DNA from: Oscillospiraceae bacterium
GTDB lineage: Bacteria; Bacillota_A; Clostridia; Oscillospirales; Oscillospiraceae
Length of the DNA: 18,254 nucleotides
Direction of reading: 5' to 3'
Assembly (NCBI GenBank): GCA_017456105.1
Contig: JAFTKA010000023.1
Coordinates: 1 to 18,254, forward strand
The position numbers were made by a program, and so were the translations under genes. Shown piece after piece: positions 6,956-15,263 of the stretch (position 1 is the stretch's first letter; each line of letters begins with the position of its first letter). The notes under the pieces were generated by a model, which did no database searches, was not told the DNA's origin, and worked only from the letters and a program-made list of their open reading frames with translations.

Positions 6956-8701
6956 ATGATCCGCAGATTACTCCGGTGCGTCCGGGAGTATAAATGGAGT
7001 GCCTTGCTAAGCCCGTTATGTATGGTGGGCGAGGTGTCCATGGAGGTTACCATACCGCTTATCATGGCAGACCTCTATGACTACGGCATTCAGTTTCAGA
7101 ATATGCCCTACATAATCGAAAAGACGATCCTGTTGGTATGCTGTGCGTTGGCGTCCTTAGGCTTTGGTGTGCTGTCGGCAATTTTTGCCGCCAAGGCCGC
7201 AACCGGCTTTGCCAAAAACCTGCGGCACGATATGTACTATCGGGTGCAGAATTACAGCTTTTCCAACATCGACCGGTTTTCCACCGCTTCCATCGTTACC
7301 CGGCTGACCTCCGACGTTGCCAACCTGCAGATGACCTTCCAGATGATGATCCGAATGGCAGTCCGGTGTCCCATGATGCTAGTGCTGGCACTGATCCAGG
7401 CCATGCGGATCAGCTCGAAGCTGAGCCTTGTGTACGTGGCGGTGCTCCCGGTGCTGGCGATCGCACTGATAAGCTTAGTGCCGGTGGTCTTTAAGATCTT
7501 CGACCGGGGCTTTAAGACCGTCGACAAGCTGAACAATACGGTGCAGGAGAATATCCACGGCGTCCGGGTCGTGAAGAGCTTTGTCCGGCAGGAAAAGGAA
7601 ATGGAGAAATTTGAAGCGGTCTCCGGCTCTATCTACAGAGATTTCTTCAAAGCCGATAAGATCCTGGCCCTGAACGCCCCCATTATGCAGTTCTGCGTAT
7701 ACGCCTGTATGATGGGTATTTCCTGGTTCGGTGCGAAAATGGTGGTTGCCTCCGGCAATGACCCTCTGCAGGGTCTGACCACCGGGCAACTCAGTGCTAT
7801 GTTTGGCTTTACCACCCAGATCCTGATGGGACTGATGAACCTTTCGATGGTCTTTGTCATGTTGACCATGAGCCGCACGCCCCTGCACCGGTGCTATGAA
7901 CTATTATCCGAAGAGCCGGATCTGAAAAGTCCTGAAGGAGGACTGCAGGAAGTGGCCGACGGCTCGGTGGATTTTGAAAATGTATCCTTCCGCTACTCCG
8001 AAAAGGCCGGTCGGAATACCCTGGAGAATATCGACCTGCATATTCCCAGCGGTGCTACCGTGGGCATTTTGGGCGGCACAGGTGCAGGCAAGACCTCTTT
8101 GGTGCAGCTGATCCCCCGGCTGTATGACGTCAGCGAAGGCGGCATCAAGGTAGGCGGCGTGGACGTGCGGGACTATGACCTGCAGGTGCTGCGGGATAAT
8201 GTGGCGGTGGTGCTGCAGAAGAATGTACTGTTCTCCGGCACCATCAAGGAAAATCTCCGCTGGGGCAATAAGGACGCCACCGACGAGGAAATGGAAAAGG
8301 CCTGTCGTTTGGCCTGTGCCCACGACTTTATCACTGCCTTCCCCGACGGCTACGACACCCATATCGAACAGGGCGGCAAGAACGTATCCGGCGGCCAGAA
8401 GCAGCGGCTTTGTATCGCAAGAGCCCTGCTAAAGAAGCCCAAGATCCTGATTTTGGACGACTCCACCTCTGCGGTGGATACCCATACCGATGCCATGATC
8501 CGCAAGGCCTTCAAAGAGGAGATCCCCGGCACCACCAAGCTGATCATCGCCCAGCGGGTGGCGTCCGTACAAGATGCGGATATGATCCTTGTACTGGATA
8601 ACGGTCAGGTGGCCGCCGCCGGCACTCACGATGAGCTTTTGCAGACCTCCCAAATCTACCGGGAAGTCTATGAATCCCAGAAGAAGGGAGGCGAGGAGTA
8701 A
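6956..8701 (+). CDS. ABC exporter half-transporter, degenerate-site subunit (BmrC/YheI-like)
   Basis: This 581-residue type IV exporter subunit has an N-terminal six-helix membrane domain (about 1-310) fused to an ATPase domain. Walker A is GGTGAGKT (373-380) and the signature VSGGQ (477-481) is canonical. The Walker B segment reads ILILDD, with D502 where the catalytic glutamate should be, and the switch-loop histidine is replaced by Q533 (AQR). These changes define the degenerate site of heterodimers such as TM287/288 and BmrCD. ATG 6956 has a strong AAGGAGGG site; an in-frame TTG at 6935 lies upstream of it. The stop overlaps the partner gene's start by one base (TAATG). Multidrug or lipid export is likely; the substrate is unknown. 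Confidence 0.9.
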   Translation: MIRRLLRCVREYKWSALLSPLCMVGEVSMEVTIPLIMADLYDYGIQFQNMPYIIEKTILLVCCALASLGFGVLSAIFAAKAATGFAKNLRHDMYYRVQNYSFSNIDRFSTASIVTRLTSDVANLQMTFQMMIRMAVRCPMMLVLALIQAMRISSKLSLVYVAVLPVLAIALISLVPVVFKIFDRGFKTVDKLNNTVQENIHGVRVVKSFVRQEKEMEKFEAVSGSIYRDFFKADKILALNAPIMQFCVYACMMGISWFGAKMVVASGNDPLQGLTTGQLSAMFGFTTQILMGLMNLSMVFVMLTMSRTPLHRCYELLSEEPDLKSPEGGLQEVADGSVDFENVSFRYSEKAGRNTLENIDLHIPSGATVGILGGTGAGKTSLVQLIPRLYDVSEGGIKVGGVDVRDYDLQVLRDNVAVVLQKNVLFSGTIKENLRWGNKDATDEEMEKACRLACAHDFITAFPDGYDTHIEQGGKNVSGGQKQRLCIARALLKKPKILILDDSTSAVDTHTDAMIRKAFKEEIPGTTKLIIAQRVASVQDADMILVLDNGQVAAAGTHDELLQTSQIYREVYESQKKGGEE

Positions 8702-10599
8702 TGCCTCCTGTGAAATTGCGTGGAGACGGCCGTATGGCCGCAAATCCCAAAAAGACCCTGTTCAGACTCTTAAGTTACCTGAAAAGCTACTGGTATATCC
8801 TGATCGTGGTGATGGTCTGTATCGTCATCAACGCCATCGCCCAGACCACCGGCAGTGTGGCTTTGGGCAAGCTGGTGGATCAGTATATTCTGCCCATGGT
8901 GTCCGACGGCAGCAGCGATTTTGCACCGATCCTCAGCTTCCTGTTGGAGATCCTGTGTATTTATGTGGTGGGCATCGTGGCCTCATTCTTACTAAACTTT
9001 TTGATGGCGGGCGTTACCCAAAAGACCCAAAAGACCGTCCGGGATCAGATGTTTACCAAGATGCAGACCCTGCCGATCCGATACTTTGATACCAACGCCG
9101 CCGGTAACATTATGTCCCGCTACACCAGCGATGTGGACACCCTGCGGCAGATGATCTCCCAGTCCATTCCCCAGACGGTTTCCTCTTTGGTAACCCTGGC
9201 GGTGGTGCTGTTCCGCATGCTGACCACCTCCTGGATTTTGACCTGTGTAACCATGGTTACGGTGTTGGGCGTTGTGTTTGTAACCAAGGTGCTGGCGGGC
9301 AAGTCCGGCAAATTCTTTGTAGGTCAGCAAAGATCCCTGGGTGCGGTCAACGGCTACATTGAAGAAATGGTCAACGGCCAAAAGGTCGTAAAGGTCTTTA
9401 ACCACGAGCAGGCCTGCAAAGAGGAGTTCGACAAGCTCAACGAGGAACTTTGCCAAAACGCCTATGCAGCCGGCAAATTCTCCAATATGATGGGCCCCAT
9501 CAATAATAACTTAGGCTATATCCAGTATGCGGTGCTGGCCATTTTCGGCGGCATTCTGGTGGTATCCAGCAAGGGAAGCCTGCTGAGCCTTGGCAGCCTG
9601 ATGGCCTTTATGATGCTCAGTAAGACCTTCAATATGCCCATCAATATGATCTCCAATCAGATCAACGCCATTGTTATGGCTCTGGCCGGAGCGGAGCGGG
9701 TCTTTGAGCTGTTGGATCAAGAGCCGGAAGAAGATCACGGCTATGTAACCCTGGTCAATGCCCATATTGACGCAGAGGGCAACGTAACCGAATCGGAAAA
9801 GCCCACCGGACAGTGGGCCTGGAAACACCCCCATCAGGCCGATGGCACCGTAACCTATACCCCCCTGCGGGGCGACATCACCATGTACAATGTGGACTTT
9901 GGCTACGTGCCGGAAAAGACGGTGCTCCACGATGTAACCTTGTACGCCAACCCCGGTCAGAAGCTGGCCTTCGTGGGTGCTACCGGTGCGGGCAAGACCA
10001 CCATCACTAACCTTATCAACCGCTTTTATGATATTGCCGACGGCAAGATCCGCTATGACGGCATCAATATCAACAAGATCCGCAAGCCGGATCTGCGGCG
10101 AAGCCTGGGCATGGTGCTGCAGGATACCAACCTGTTTACCGGTACGGTGATGGAGAATATCCGTTACGGCAAGCTGGACGCCACCGATGAGGAGTGTATC
10201 AAGGCGGCAAAGCTGGCAAACGCCCACGATTTTATCACCCGACTGCCCCAGGGTTATGATACCCTGCTGACAGCCAACGGTGCCAGCCTGTCCCAGGGTC
10301 AGCGGCAGCTGATCGCAATCGCCCGGGCGGCGGTGGCAGATCCTCCCGTTATGATCCTGGACGAGGCCACTTCTTCCATCGATACCCGAACCGAGGCCTT
10401 GGTGCAAAAGGGTATGGACGCCCTGATGAAGGGCAGGACCACCTTTGTGATCGCCCACAGGCTCTCCACCATTATGAATTCCGATTGCATTATGGTGCTG
10501 GATCAGGGCAGGATCGTGGAACGTGGCAGCCACGACGACCTGATCGCCCAAAAGGGCATCTACTACCGGCTCTACACCGGAGCATTTGAATTAGAATAG
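8701..10599 (+). CDS. ABC exporter half-transporter, catalytic subunit (BmrD/YheH-like)
   Basis: This 632-residue partner of the preceding subunit has the same membrane-domain plus ATPase layout. An extra segment of about 45 residues between the two domains (around 345-395) is typical of the longer partner in this family. Walker A is GATGAGKT (426-433), Walker B is followed by catalytic E555 (ILDEATSS), and the switch histidine is H586. Its signature is LSQGQ (530-534), not LSGGQ. A dimer would therefore pair intact Walker motifs here with the first subunit's VSGGQ (working site), and the first subunit's altered motifs with LSQGQ (degenerate site). The start at 8701 overlaps the upstream stop and has GGAGGCGAGGAG before it; ATG 8734 is a weaker alternative. 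Confidence 0.9.
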   Translation: MPPVKLRGDGRMAANPKKTLFRLLSYLKSYWYILIVVMVCIVINAIAQTTGSVALGKLVDQYILPMVSDGSSDFAPILSFLLEILCIYVVGIVASFLLNFLMAGVTQKTQKTVRDQMFTKMQTLPIRYFDTNAAGNIMSRYTSDVDTLRQMISQSIPQTVSSLVTLAVVLFRMLTTSWILTCVTMVTVLGVVFVTKVLAGKSGKFFVGQQRSLGAVNGYIEEMVNGQKVVKVFNHEQACKEEFDKLNEELCQNAYAAGKFSNMMGPINNNLGYIQYAVLAIFGGILVVSSKGSLLSLGSLMAFMMLSKTFNMPINMISNQINAIVMALAGAERVFELLDQEPEEDHGYVTLVNAHIDAEGNVTESEKPTGQWAWKHPHQADGTVTYTPLRGDITMYNVDFGYVPEKTVLHDVTLYANPGQKLAFVGATGAGKTTITNLINRFYDIADGKIRYDGININKIRKPDLRRSLGMVLQDTNLFTGTVMENIRYGKLDATDEECIKAAKLANAHDFITRLPQGYDTLLTANGASLSQGQRQLIAIARAAVADPPVMILDEATSSIDTRTEALVQKGMDALMKGRTTFVIAHRLSTIMNSDCIMVLDQGRIVERGSHDDLIAQKGIYYRLYTGAFELE

Positions 10600-10617
10600 C
10601 GGCGAGATAAGATATGG

Positions 10618-10647
10618 AAAGACCCGATGCTTTTGCATCGGGTCTTT
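10618..10647. terminator. Bidirectional terminator between convergent operons
   Basis: A perfect 13-bp stem pairs AAAGACCCGATGC (10618-10630) with its complement (10635-10647) around a TTTT loop. Because the arms start with AAA and end with TTT, a short T tail exists on both strands. It separates the ABC exporter (+) from the PflX-like gene (-), whose stop codon it touches. Confidence 0.85.
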
Positions 10648-11503
10648 AAAATTCGGGAATATAGTTTGTGTTTGCCGAATCGGCCTCTTGGGTAAAACCC
10701 TGCAGGCCGTTTAAGTACAGCCAGCTAAGGACGGAATCGTATTCCTCCTCCGTGATGGGCCGGTCAAAGGGCGAAACCATACCGGGCATGGGTGTGTACT
10801 GCCGCATCAGGCTGACCAAAACCGAATCGCCCACAGTTTCCCCCAACCAGTCCAGTACCTTCAGGGAGTTTTCCACCTGCCCCGGCAGGATCAAATGCCG
10901 CACGATCACGCCCTTTACGAGCTTGTCGCCCTGCCATTGAGGCGTTCCCACTTGCCGCACCATTTCCGAAATGGCGGCAGTTGCCACAGAAAAATAATCC
11001 TTTACCCCGGAAAGGGCAAAGCCAAGGGAATCGTCGGCATACTTCAGGTCAGGAAGATAAATATCCACCTTCCCCTCCAGCCGCTTCAGTGTTTCGACCC
11101 TTTCATAGCCGCCGCAGTTGTAGACCACAGGCACAGGAAGGGGTTTTTCCAGAGCCGGCAGAATGCCCGGCAAAAAGTGGGTTGGGGTAACCAGGTCGAT
11201 GTTTTCTGCCCCTTGGGCGATCAGCTCTTCCATCATATTTCGCAATTCTCCAGAAGAAACCGCTTTTCCTACAGGGTTACTACTGATGGCTCTGTTCTGA
11301 CAGTAATGGCAGCCTAAGGTGCAGCCGCCGAAAAAGATCGCACCGCTGCCACCGTTTCCTGCCAAAACCGGCTCTTCCCATTGATGGAGCATGGTTTTGG
11401 CAACCAAAATGCGATCCCCGCAGCCGCAAAAGCCCCGCTGTCCCGCTGTTCTGTCTACACCGCATTGCCGGGGACAGAGTTTGCAGTTTACATAACTTTT
11501 CAT
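10646..11503 (-). CDS. PflX-like radical SAM protein (COG1313 type)
   Basis: This 285-residue protein has the radical SAM cluster motif CTLGCHYC (C61, C65, C68), preceded by a cysteine-rich N-terminus (C7, C10, C14, C26, C28) that could bind a second cluster or zinc. GGYERVETL and YLPDLKY fit the radical SAM barrel of the pyruvate-formate-lyase-activase-like COG1313 group. Members of that group have no settled substrate. No glycyl-radical enzyme lies beside it, so activase function is unproven. Its ATG shares ATGA with the stop of the upstream LOR/SDH gene (4-base overlap), which implies translational coupling and a possible shared role. The operon ends at the hairpin at 10618-10647. Confidence 0.85.
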   Translation of the reverse strand: MKSYVNCKLCPRQCGVDRTAGQRGFCGCGDRILVAKTMLHQWEEPVLAGNGGSGAIFFGGCTLGCHYCQNRAISSNPVGKAVSSGELRNMMEELIAQGAENIDLVTPTHFLPGILPALEKPLPVPVVYNCGGYERVETLKRLEGKVDIYLPDLKYADDSLGFALSGVKDYFSVATAAISEMVRQVGTPQWQGDKLVKGVIVRHLILPGQVENSLKVLDWLGETVGDSVLVSLMRQYTPMPGMVSPFDRPITEEEYDSVLSWLYLNGLQGFTQEADSANTNYIPEF

Positions 11504-12594
11504 TGAAGATTCAGTCCCTTGGATACCAGGGTAATAAAGTCCTGCACATTGGTAACGATGGTGGTGGAGGTCAAACTGCCCCGATCCTGCAATTTGTTGA
11601 CCACAAACTCCGCATTATCCACCGCGTACAGGAACACGGGGCGGATCGTGCCGTCGGCCAGCACCCGGTAGGAGGGGGTCATATTGCCGGTGGCGATGGT
11701 ATGGAGCATGGTGGCCATACAGATGACAGTAGTGGCCTTTTTCACCAAATTCCGCATCTGGCTGGCGGCTTGGTAGGCATCACCGATGACCTCGGGCAGA
11801 GGGCCGTCGTCCCGGATCGAGCCTGCCAGCACAAAGGGAATGTTATTTTTCACACAGCCGGCCATAATGCCGTCGTCCAGGCCATATGCTTCCAAGAAAT
11901 TGGGGATCGAGCCGCAGCGGCGGACCTTGTTGCACACGTCCAAATGGTTGTAGTGTCCGTTCGGCTGGGATTTTTGGGTGTAGATGTCCTGTCCCAGGGC
12001 GGTGTGCAGTAGAGCGGCCTCCAAATCGTGGGTGGCTAAGGCGTTACCTGCCAGTACGCCGTGGACATAGCCGTTATCGATGAGATTTCTCATGGCACGG
12101 CGGGCATCTTCATCAAAGGCAAAGGCTGGTCCCATGACCCACAGGATATTGCCGTGTTCCTTTTCGTGCTTTAATAGCTCAAAAAGCTTGTCGTAATCCC
12201 GGGCAAAGGAGGTTTCACGGCTTCTGCCCTGACGGAACACAAACTGATCTTCCAGCTTGTTCTCCCGGGGCTCTTCAAAGCCCTTGGCGTGGACATAAAT
12301 GCCCTCTTCGCCCCGTTCTGTGCGACCCAAAAACACCTTCTGGCCCTTTTTGAGATTTCTTGCCTCCACCACGGAAAGGGTGTTGTCATCATTGAGTACC
12401 AGGCAGGAGTCCATGCGGCTCTCCTGGGCCAGTAGCCATTGACCGGTAACCTTCACATACTCCGGGTAAATGGAGGTGGAGTGATAGTTTTCCGGGGCAA
12501 CGCCGTCCATTTCTGCGATGGCATAGACCGCATCGGGAGCGTTGTTCAGCTTTTCAAAATCCGGGGGACAATATTTCGGCAGGGTAAAAGACAT
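11500..12594 (-). CDS. LOR/SDH-domain protein, archaeal-type ornithine cyclodeaminase-like (TIGR00300-like)
   Basis: This is a 364-residue cytoplasmic protein. The C-terminal two thirds carry motifs I associate with the LOR/SDH (TIGR00300) group: GNALATHDLE (183-192), AGSIRDDGPLP (257-267) and ATMLHTIATGNM (294-305). Archaeal members and the C-terminal half of cyanobacterial AgrE/ArgZ convert ornithine to proline and ammonia using NAD. The N-terminal arginine dihydrolase half of AgrE is absent; residues 40-130 resemble the conserved N-terminal LOR/SDH module. Position 12594 is chosen because AAGGAGG lies upstream; a longer reading frame from 12696 runs back into rlmD. Family assignment is from memory of motifs, so activity is unproven. 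Confidence 0.7.
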   Translation of the reverse strand: MSFTLPKYCPPDFEKLNNAPDAVYAIAEMDGVAPENYHSTSIYPEYVKVTGQWLLAQESRMDSCLVLNDDNTLSVVEARNLKKGQKVFLGRTERGEEGIYVHAKGFEEPRENKLEDQFVFRQGRSRETSFARDYDKLFELLKHEKEHGNILWVMGPAFAFDEDARRAMRNLIDNGYVHGVLAGNALATHDLEAALLHTALGQDIYTQKSQPNGHYNHLDVCNKVRRCGSIPNFLEAYGLDDGIMAGCVKNNIPFVLAGSIRDDGPLPEVIGDAYQAASQMRNLVKKATTVICMATMLHTIATGNMTPSYRVLADGTIRPVFLYAVDNAEFVVNKLQDRGSLTSTTIVTNVQDFITLVSKGLNLQ

Positions 12595-12617
12595 AGGAAG
12601 AAACCTCCTTGCTATAG

Positions 12618-12642
12618 GTAGGGGCGATTCACGAATCGCCCG
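12618..12642. repeat. Solo GTAGGG-type palindromic hairpin, copy C
   Basis: GTAGGGGCGATTC ends in a stem: GGGCGATTC and GAATCGCCC pair over nine bases with an AC loop (12622-12641). It has the same nine-plus-two geometry as the arms of copies A and B but only one arm. It lies between rlmD and the LOR/SDH gene. No T tract follows in either direction, so the operon probably reads through. Confidence 0.65.
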
Positions 12643-12653
12643 TGGCAAAAATA

Positions 12654-14003
12654 TCAATCGCGGGTTAAACAAACAATAGATTCCACGTGCGAACATCTTG
12701 GGAACAAATCTGCCGCCATAGCGTTTTGCAGTTTGTAGCCACGCTCTTTTAGCAGAGCCACATCTCTTGCCATAGTGGCCGGGTCGCAGGAAACATAGAC
12801 GATTCTGCGGGGGCTCATTTTGGACAATGCTTCGATGGTGTCGGCGTTCAGCCCCTTACGGGGCGGGTCGACCACTACCACGTCCGGGAAAATGCCCTGT
12901 TTTTCTAGTTCCAAAGCGGCCTGGCCTGCATCACCGCAGAAGAATTCTGCGTTCTTGATGCTATTACGCAGGGCGTTTTCCTTGGCGTCCTGCACCGCTT
13001 CTTCTACAATTTCAACCCCAATGACCTTGCCGGCGGCCTTGGCCATAGCCAAGGTGATCGTTCCCACACCGCAATAAAGGTCTAACACCAAATCGTCCTT
13101 GGTGATCTGGGCCTGAGAAATGGCGGCTTCATACAGACGCTGTGCCTGATGGTGGTTGATCTGATAAAAGGACCGGGGGGACAGCCGGAAGGTTAGACCG
13201 CAAAGGGTGTCCTCAATATATCCCGGTCCGTAAAGGGTGATAAATTCATCGCCCAAAACCGTGTTGCCCTTTTTGGTGTTCACAGACAGCACCAGGGTAG
13301 TAAATCCGGGAACGGCCTGCAGCCGTTTGACCAGGTCATCGGTGTGAGGAAGACTTCTGCCGTTGACCGCAAGGCACACCAGAATTTGCCCGGAAACCCA
13401 GCCTTTTCGCACATAAATGTGCCGCAGAAGACCCTTATGAGCCACTTCGTCGTAGGCGGAGATGCGATAGTGGTTTACATAATCTATAACGATCTTCTTC
13501 ACAAGATCGCTTTCCTTAGGCAAGATCAGGCAGCGGTCATTTTCCACCACCTTGTGGGTGCCGGAGCGGAAAAAGCCCGCATAACAACGGCCTTTTTGAC
13601 TGGCAACCGGGTACTGTGCCTTGTTCCGATACCCCTCACAGGTGGGGGCGGCCAAAAACGGCAGATTTTCAACCGTTTCACCGGCCAGCCTCTGTAGTGC
13701 CTGCCGCACCCGGTCGGCTTTCAGTCTGCACTCTTCTTCATAATCCATGTGCCAAAAATCGCAGCCGCCGCAGAGCTTGGCCACAGGGCAGGCCCGACTG
13801 ACCCGATGGGGGGACTTTTCCAAAAGCTCGGTGATCTTTCCGGCGGCCCAGGTCTTTTGTGCCTTTTCAATGCGAATTTTACATTTTTCGCCCTGAATAG
13901 CGTTGGGTACAAATACCGCACAGCCCTCAATTTTGGCGATGCCCTGACCTTCCGTGGTGTAATCACAGATCCGGGCCTCGTAAATTTTGCCTTTTTCCAG
14001 CAT
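12654..14003 (-). CDS. rlmD: 23S rRNA (uracil-C5)-methyltransferase, RlmD/RumA family
   Basis: This SAM-dependent enzyme methylates C5 of a uridine in 23S rRNA (U1939 in E. coli; Gram-positive RlmCD also does U747). The 449 residues show an N-terminal TRAM RNA-binding domain (about 1-60), a 4Fe-4S site (C72, C78, C81, C158), the SFYQIN segment (278-283), the SAM-binding DLYCGVGT (308-315), DPPRKG (379-384) and the catalytic cysteine C406 in YVSCDPAT. Length is normal. The start is preceded by TTGGAGGAAG and overlaps the GNAT stop by one base (TAATG), so the two are coupled. Which uridine or uridines it modifies cannot be told from sequence. Confidence 0.92.
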   Translation of the reverse strand: MLEKGKIYEARICDYTTEGQGIAKIEGCAVFVPNAIQGEKCKIRIEKAQKTWAAGKITELLEKSPHRVSRACPVAKLCGGCDFWHMDYEEECRLKADRVRQALQRLAGETVENLPFLAAPTCEGYRNKAQYPVASQKGRCYAGFFRSGTHKVVENDRCLILPKESDLVKKIVIDYVNHYRISAYDEVAHKGLLRHIYVRKGWVSGQILVCLAVNGRSLPHTDDLVKRLQAVPGFTTLVLSVNTKKGNTVLGDEFITLYGPGYIEDTLCGLTFRLSPRSFYQINHHQAQRLYEAAISQAQITKDDLVLDLYCGVGTITLAMAKAAGKVIGVEIVEEAVQDAKENALRNSIKNAEFFCGDAGQAALELEKQGIFPDVVVVDPPRKGLNADTIEALSKMSPRRIVYVSCDPATMARDVALLKERGYKLQNAMAADLFPRCSHVESIVCLTRD

Positions 14004-14479
14004 TAAGCTTCCTCCAAAAGGGTCTCCATTCCGATTTTTTGGGGCTTCATACCCATCGATTCGTAGAATTTCAGTGCCGAGGCGTTACAGCACCAAACGT
14101 TCAAGGTAACGCTGTGGCAGCGGTTTTCTCTGGCAAAGACGCATACCGCCCGGTAAAGGGCAGAGCCGATGTGCTGACCCCGGCAGGTCTCGTCCACACA
14201 CAGGTCATCTATGTAAAGGGTAGTATGGTCGCACAGCACCGGGTCCTGGCAGCAGGTTTTCAGCATGCAAAAGCTGTAGCCCAGCACTTTGTTGTCGTCA
14301 ACGGCCACAAAAATAGGGGTTTTCGGGTTGTCCAGCATCTGCAGGACTTGCGAAGCACCGTATTTCTGAGCACCGGAGCGGAAGAGATCCGGGCGGCCCT
14401 GATGGTGAACCTCGCCTACCTGCCGCAAAAGGGACAAAATCCCCGGCACGTCCTGGGGTTGTGCAAACCGAATATCCAT
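14003..14479 (-). CDS. GNAT-family N-acetyltransferase
   Basis: This 158-residue acetyl-CoA-dependent acyltransferase has the acetyl-CoA pyrophosphate loop RGQHIG (100-105), followed by an alpha helix, and a C-terminal NASALKFYESMGM motif typical of RimI-like GNATs. It is unusually cysteine-rich for its size. Start 14479 is supported by AGGAGG about seven bases upstream; the longer frame to 14509 would put that site inside the coding region. It heads the minus-strand group with rlmD, the LOR/SDH gene and the PflX-like gene. The substrate cannot be inferred. No convincing promoter was found between it and the rsmG terminator. Confidence 0.88.
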   Translation of the reverse strand: MDIRFAQPQDVPGILSLLRQVGEVHHQGRPDLFRSGAQKYGASQVLQMLDNPKTPIFVAVDDNKVLGYSFCMLKTCCQDPVLCDHTTLYIDDLCVDETCRGQHIGSALYRAVCVFARENRCHSVTLNVWCCNASALKFYESMGMKPQKIGMETLLEEA

Positions 14480-14524
14480 AAGAAAACCTCCTAAACCTGA
14501 GTCCTTCACCGGGACGACATATTT

Positions 14525-14555
14525 ACGAAAACCCGGAGGGTGTTATGCCTCCGGG
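14525..14555 (-). terminator. Intrinsic terminator after rsmG
   Basis: On the minus strand CCCGGAGG (14555-14548) pairs with CCTCCGGG (14539-14532), followed directly by TTTT (14531-14528). It lies seven bases past the rsmG stop and separates the rsmG operon from the GNAT operon. Confidence 0.8.
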
Positions 14556-14561
14556 CTGATT

Positions 14562-15263
14562 TTATAGGGGAGACTGCTTGATCTTAGCATATCTGCGGGG
14601 GAACTGGGGTGGGGTCTTGGCGATCTTCTTCAAAACGATCACTTTGTGGGCCGTCTCCTCCACAGGGAACTCCCGGACGGCTACCAGCTTCAGTCCCAGC
14701 TTTTTGATGGCGTTCTTTGCCTCGTCCAGTTCTTCCTGAGCGGCAGAACCCTTCATGGCCAGCACATAGCCACCGACTTTTACGTAGGGTGCGGTCAGCT
14801 CCAACAGAATATTGAGTCTTGCCACGGCACGGCTGGTGGCAATGTCAAACTGCTCCCGCAGATCCTTGACTGCGTCCTCAGCCCGTGCGGTGATGCAGGC
14901 TGCCTCCACGCCCAATTGGGGGAGAATGGTCTCCAGCCAGGCCATTCGCTTGCCCAGAGAATCCAAAAGGGTCAGCTTTACTTCAGGGCAGGCGATCTTT
15001 ACCGGCACACCGGGAAAGCCCGCACCGCAGCCCACGTCAATGAGCGTTTTGCCTGCAAGGTCGCCGGAAGACAGGATCGTCAGCGAATCCAAAAGGTGCA
15101 GCTTTGCCACGGCTTCCGGCTCGGTGATGGCAGTCAGATTCATGAACTTGTTCTGCTCCACCACGGCCCGGCCGAACTGGCAGAGCTTTTCGATCCGTTC
15201 CTGAGGAAGCTCCAGCTCCAAAAGGGGGAGCATTTCCGTCAGGGTCTTTTCCATGTTATCCAT
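14562..15263 (-). CDS. rsmG: 16S rRNA (guanine-527-N7)-methyltransferase
   Basis: RsmG (GidB) methylates N7 of G527 in 16S rRNA; its loss gives low-level streptomycin resistance in several bacteria. The 233-residue protein shows MNLTAI (41-46), the SAM-binding DVGCGAGFPG (76-85), SRAVA (144-148) and the C-terminal RRYAKIKQSPL found in this family. Length is normal. The start at 15263 overlaps the last eight bases of the DUF3810-like gene, so translation is probably coupled; ATG 15254 is an alternative. It is not next to mnmG or parAB, unlike the usual oriC arrangement. Confidence 0.93.
   Translation of the reverse strand: MDNMEKTLTEMLPLLELELPQERIEKLCQFGRAVVEQNKFMNLTAITEPEAVAKLHLLDSLTILSSGDLAGKTLIDVGCGAGFPGVPVKIACPEVKLTLLDSLGKRMAWLETILPQLGVEAACITARAEDAVKDLREQFDIATSRAVARLNILLELTAPYVKVGGYVLAMKGSAAQEELDEAKNAIKKLGLKLVAVREFPVEETAHKVIVLKKIAKTPPQFPRRYAKIKQSPL

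Noticed and set aside
9511..10551. 346-codon minus-strand frame opposite the second ABC subunit
   Set aside because: Shadow of a clear ATPase domain; composition is Gly/His/Gln-rich without motifs.
10646..11503. Pyruvate formate-lyase activase (pflA)
   Set aside because: The cysteine-rich N-terminus and overall pattern fit the PflX-like group better, and no glycyl-radical enzyme gene is adjacent.
12595..12696. N-terminal extension of the LOR/SDH protein to position 12696
   Set aside because: It would overlap the end of rlmD and translate the palindromic repeat; AAGGAGG before 12594 supports the shorter start.
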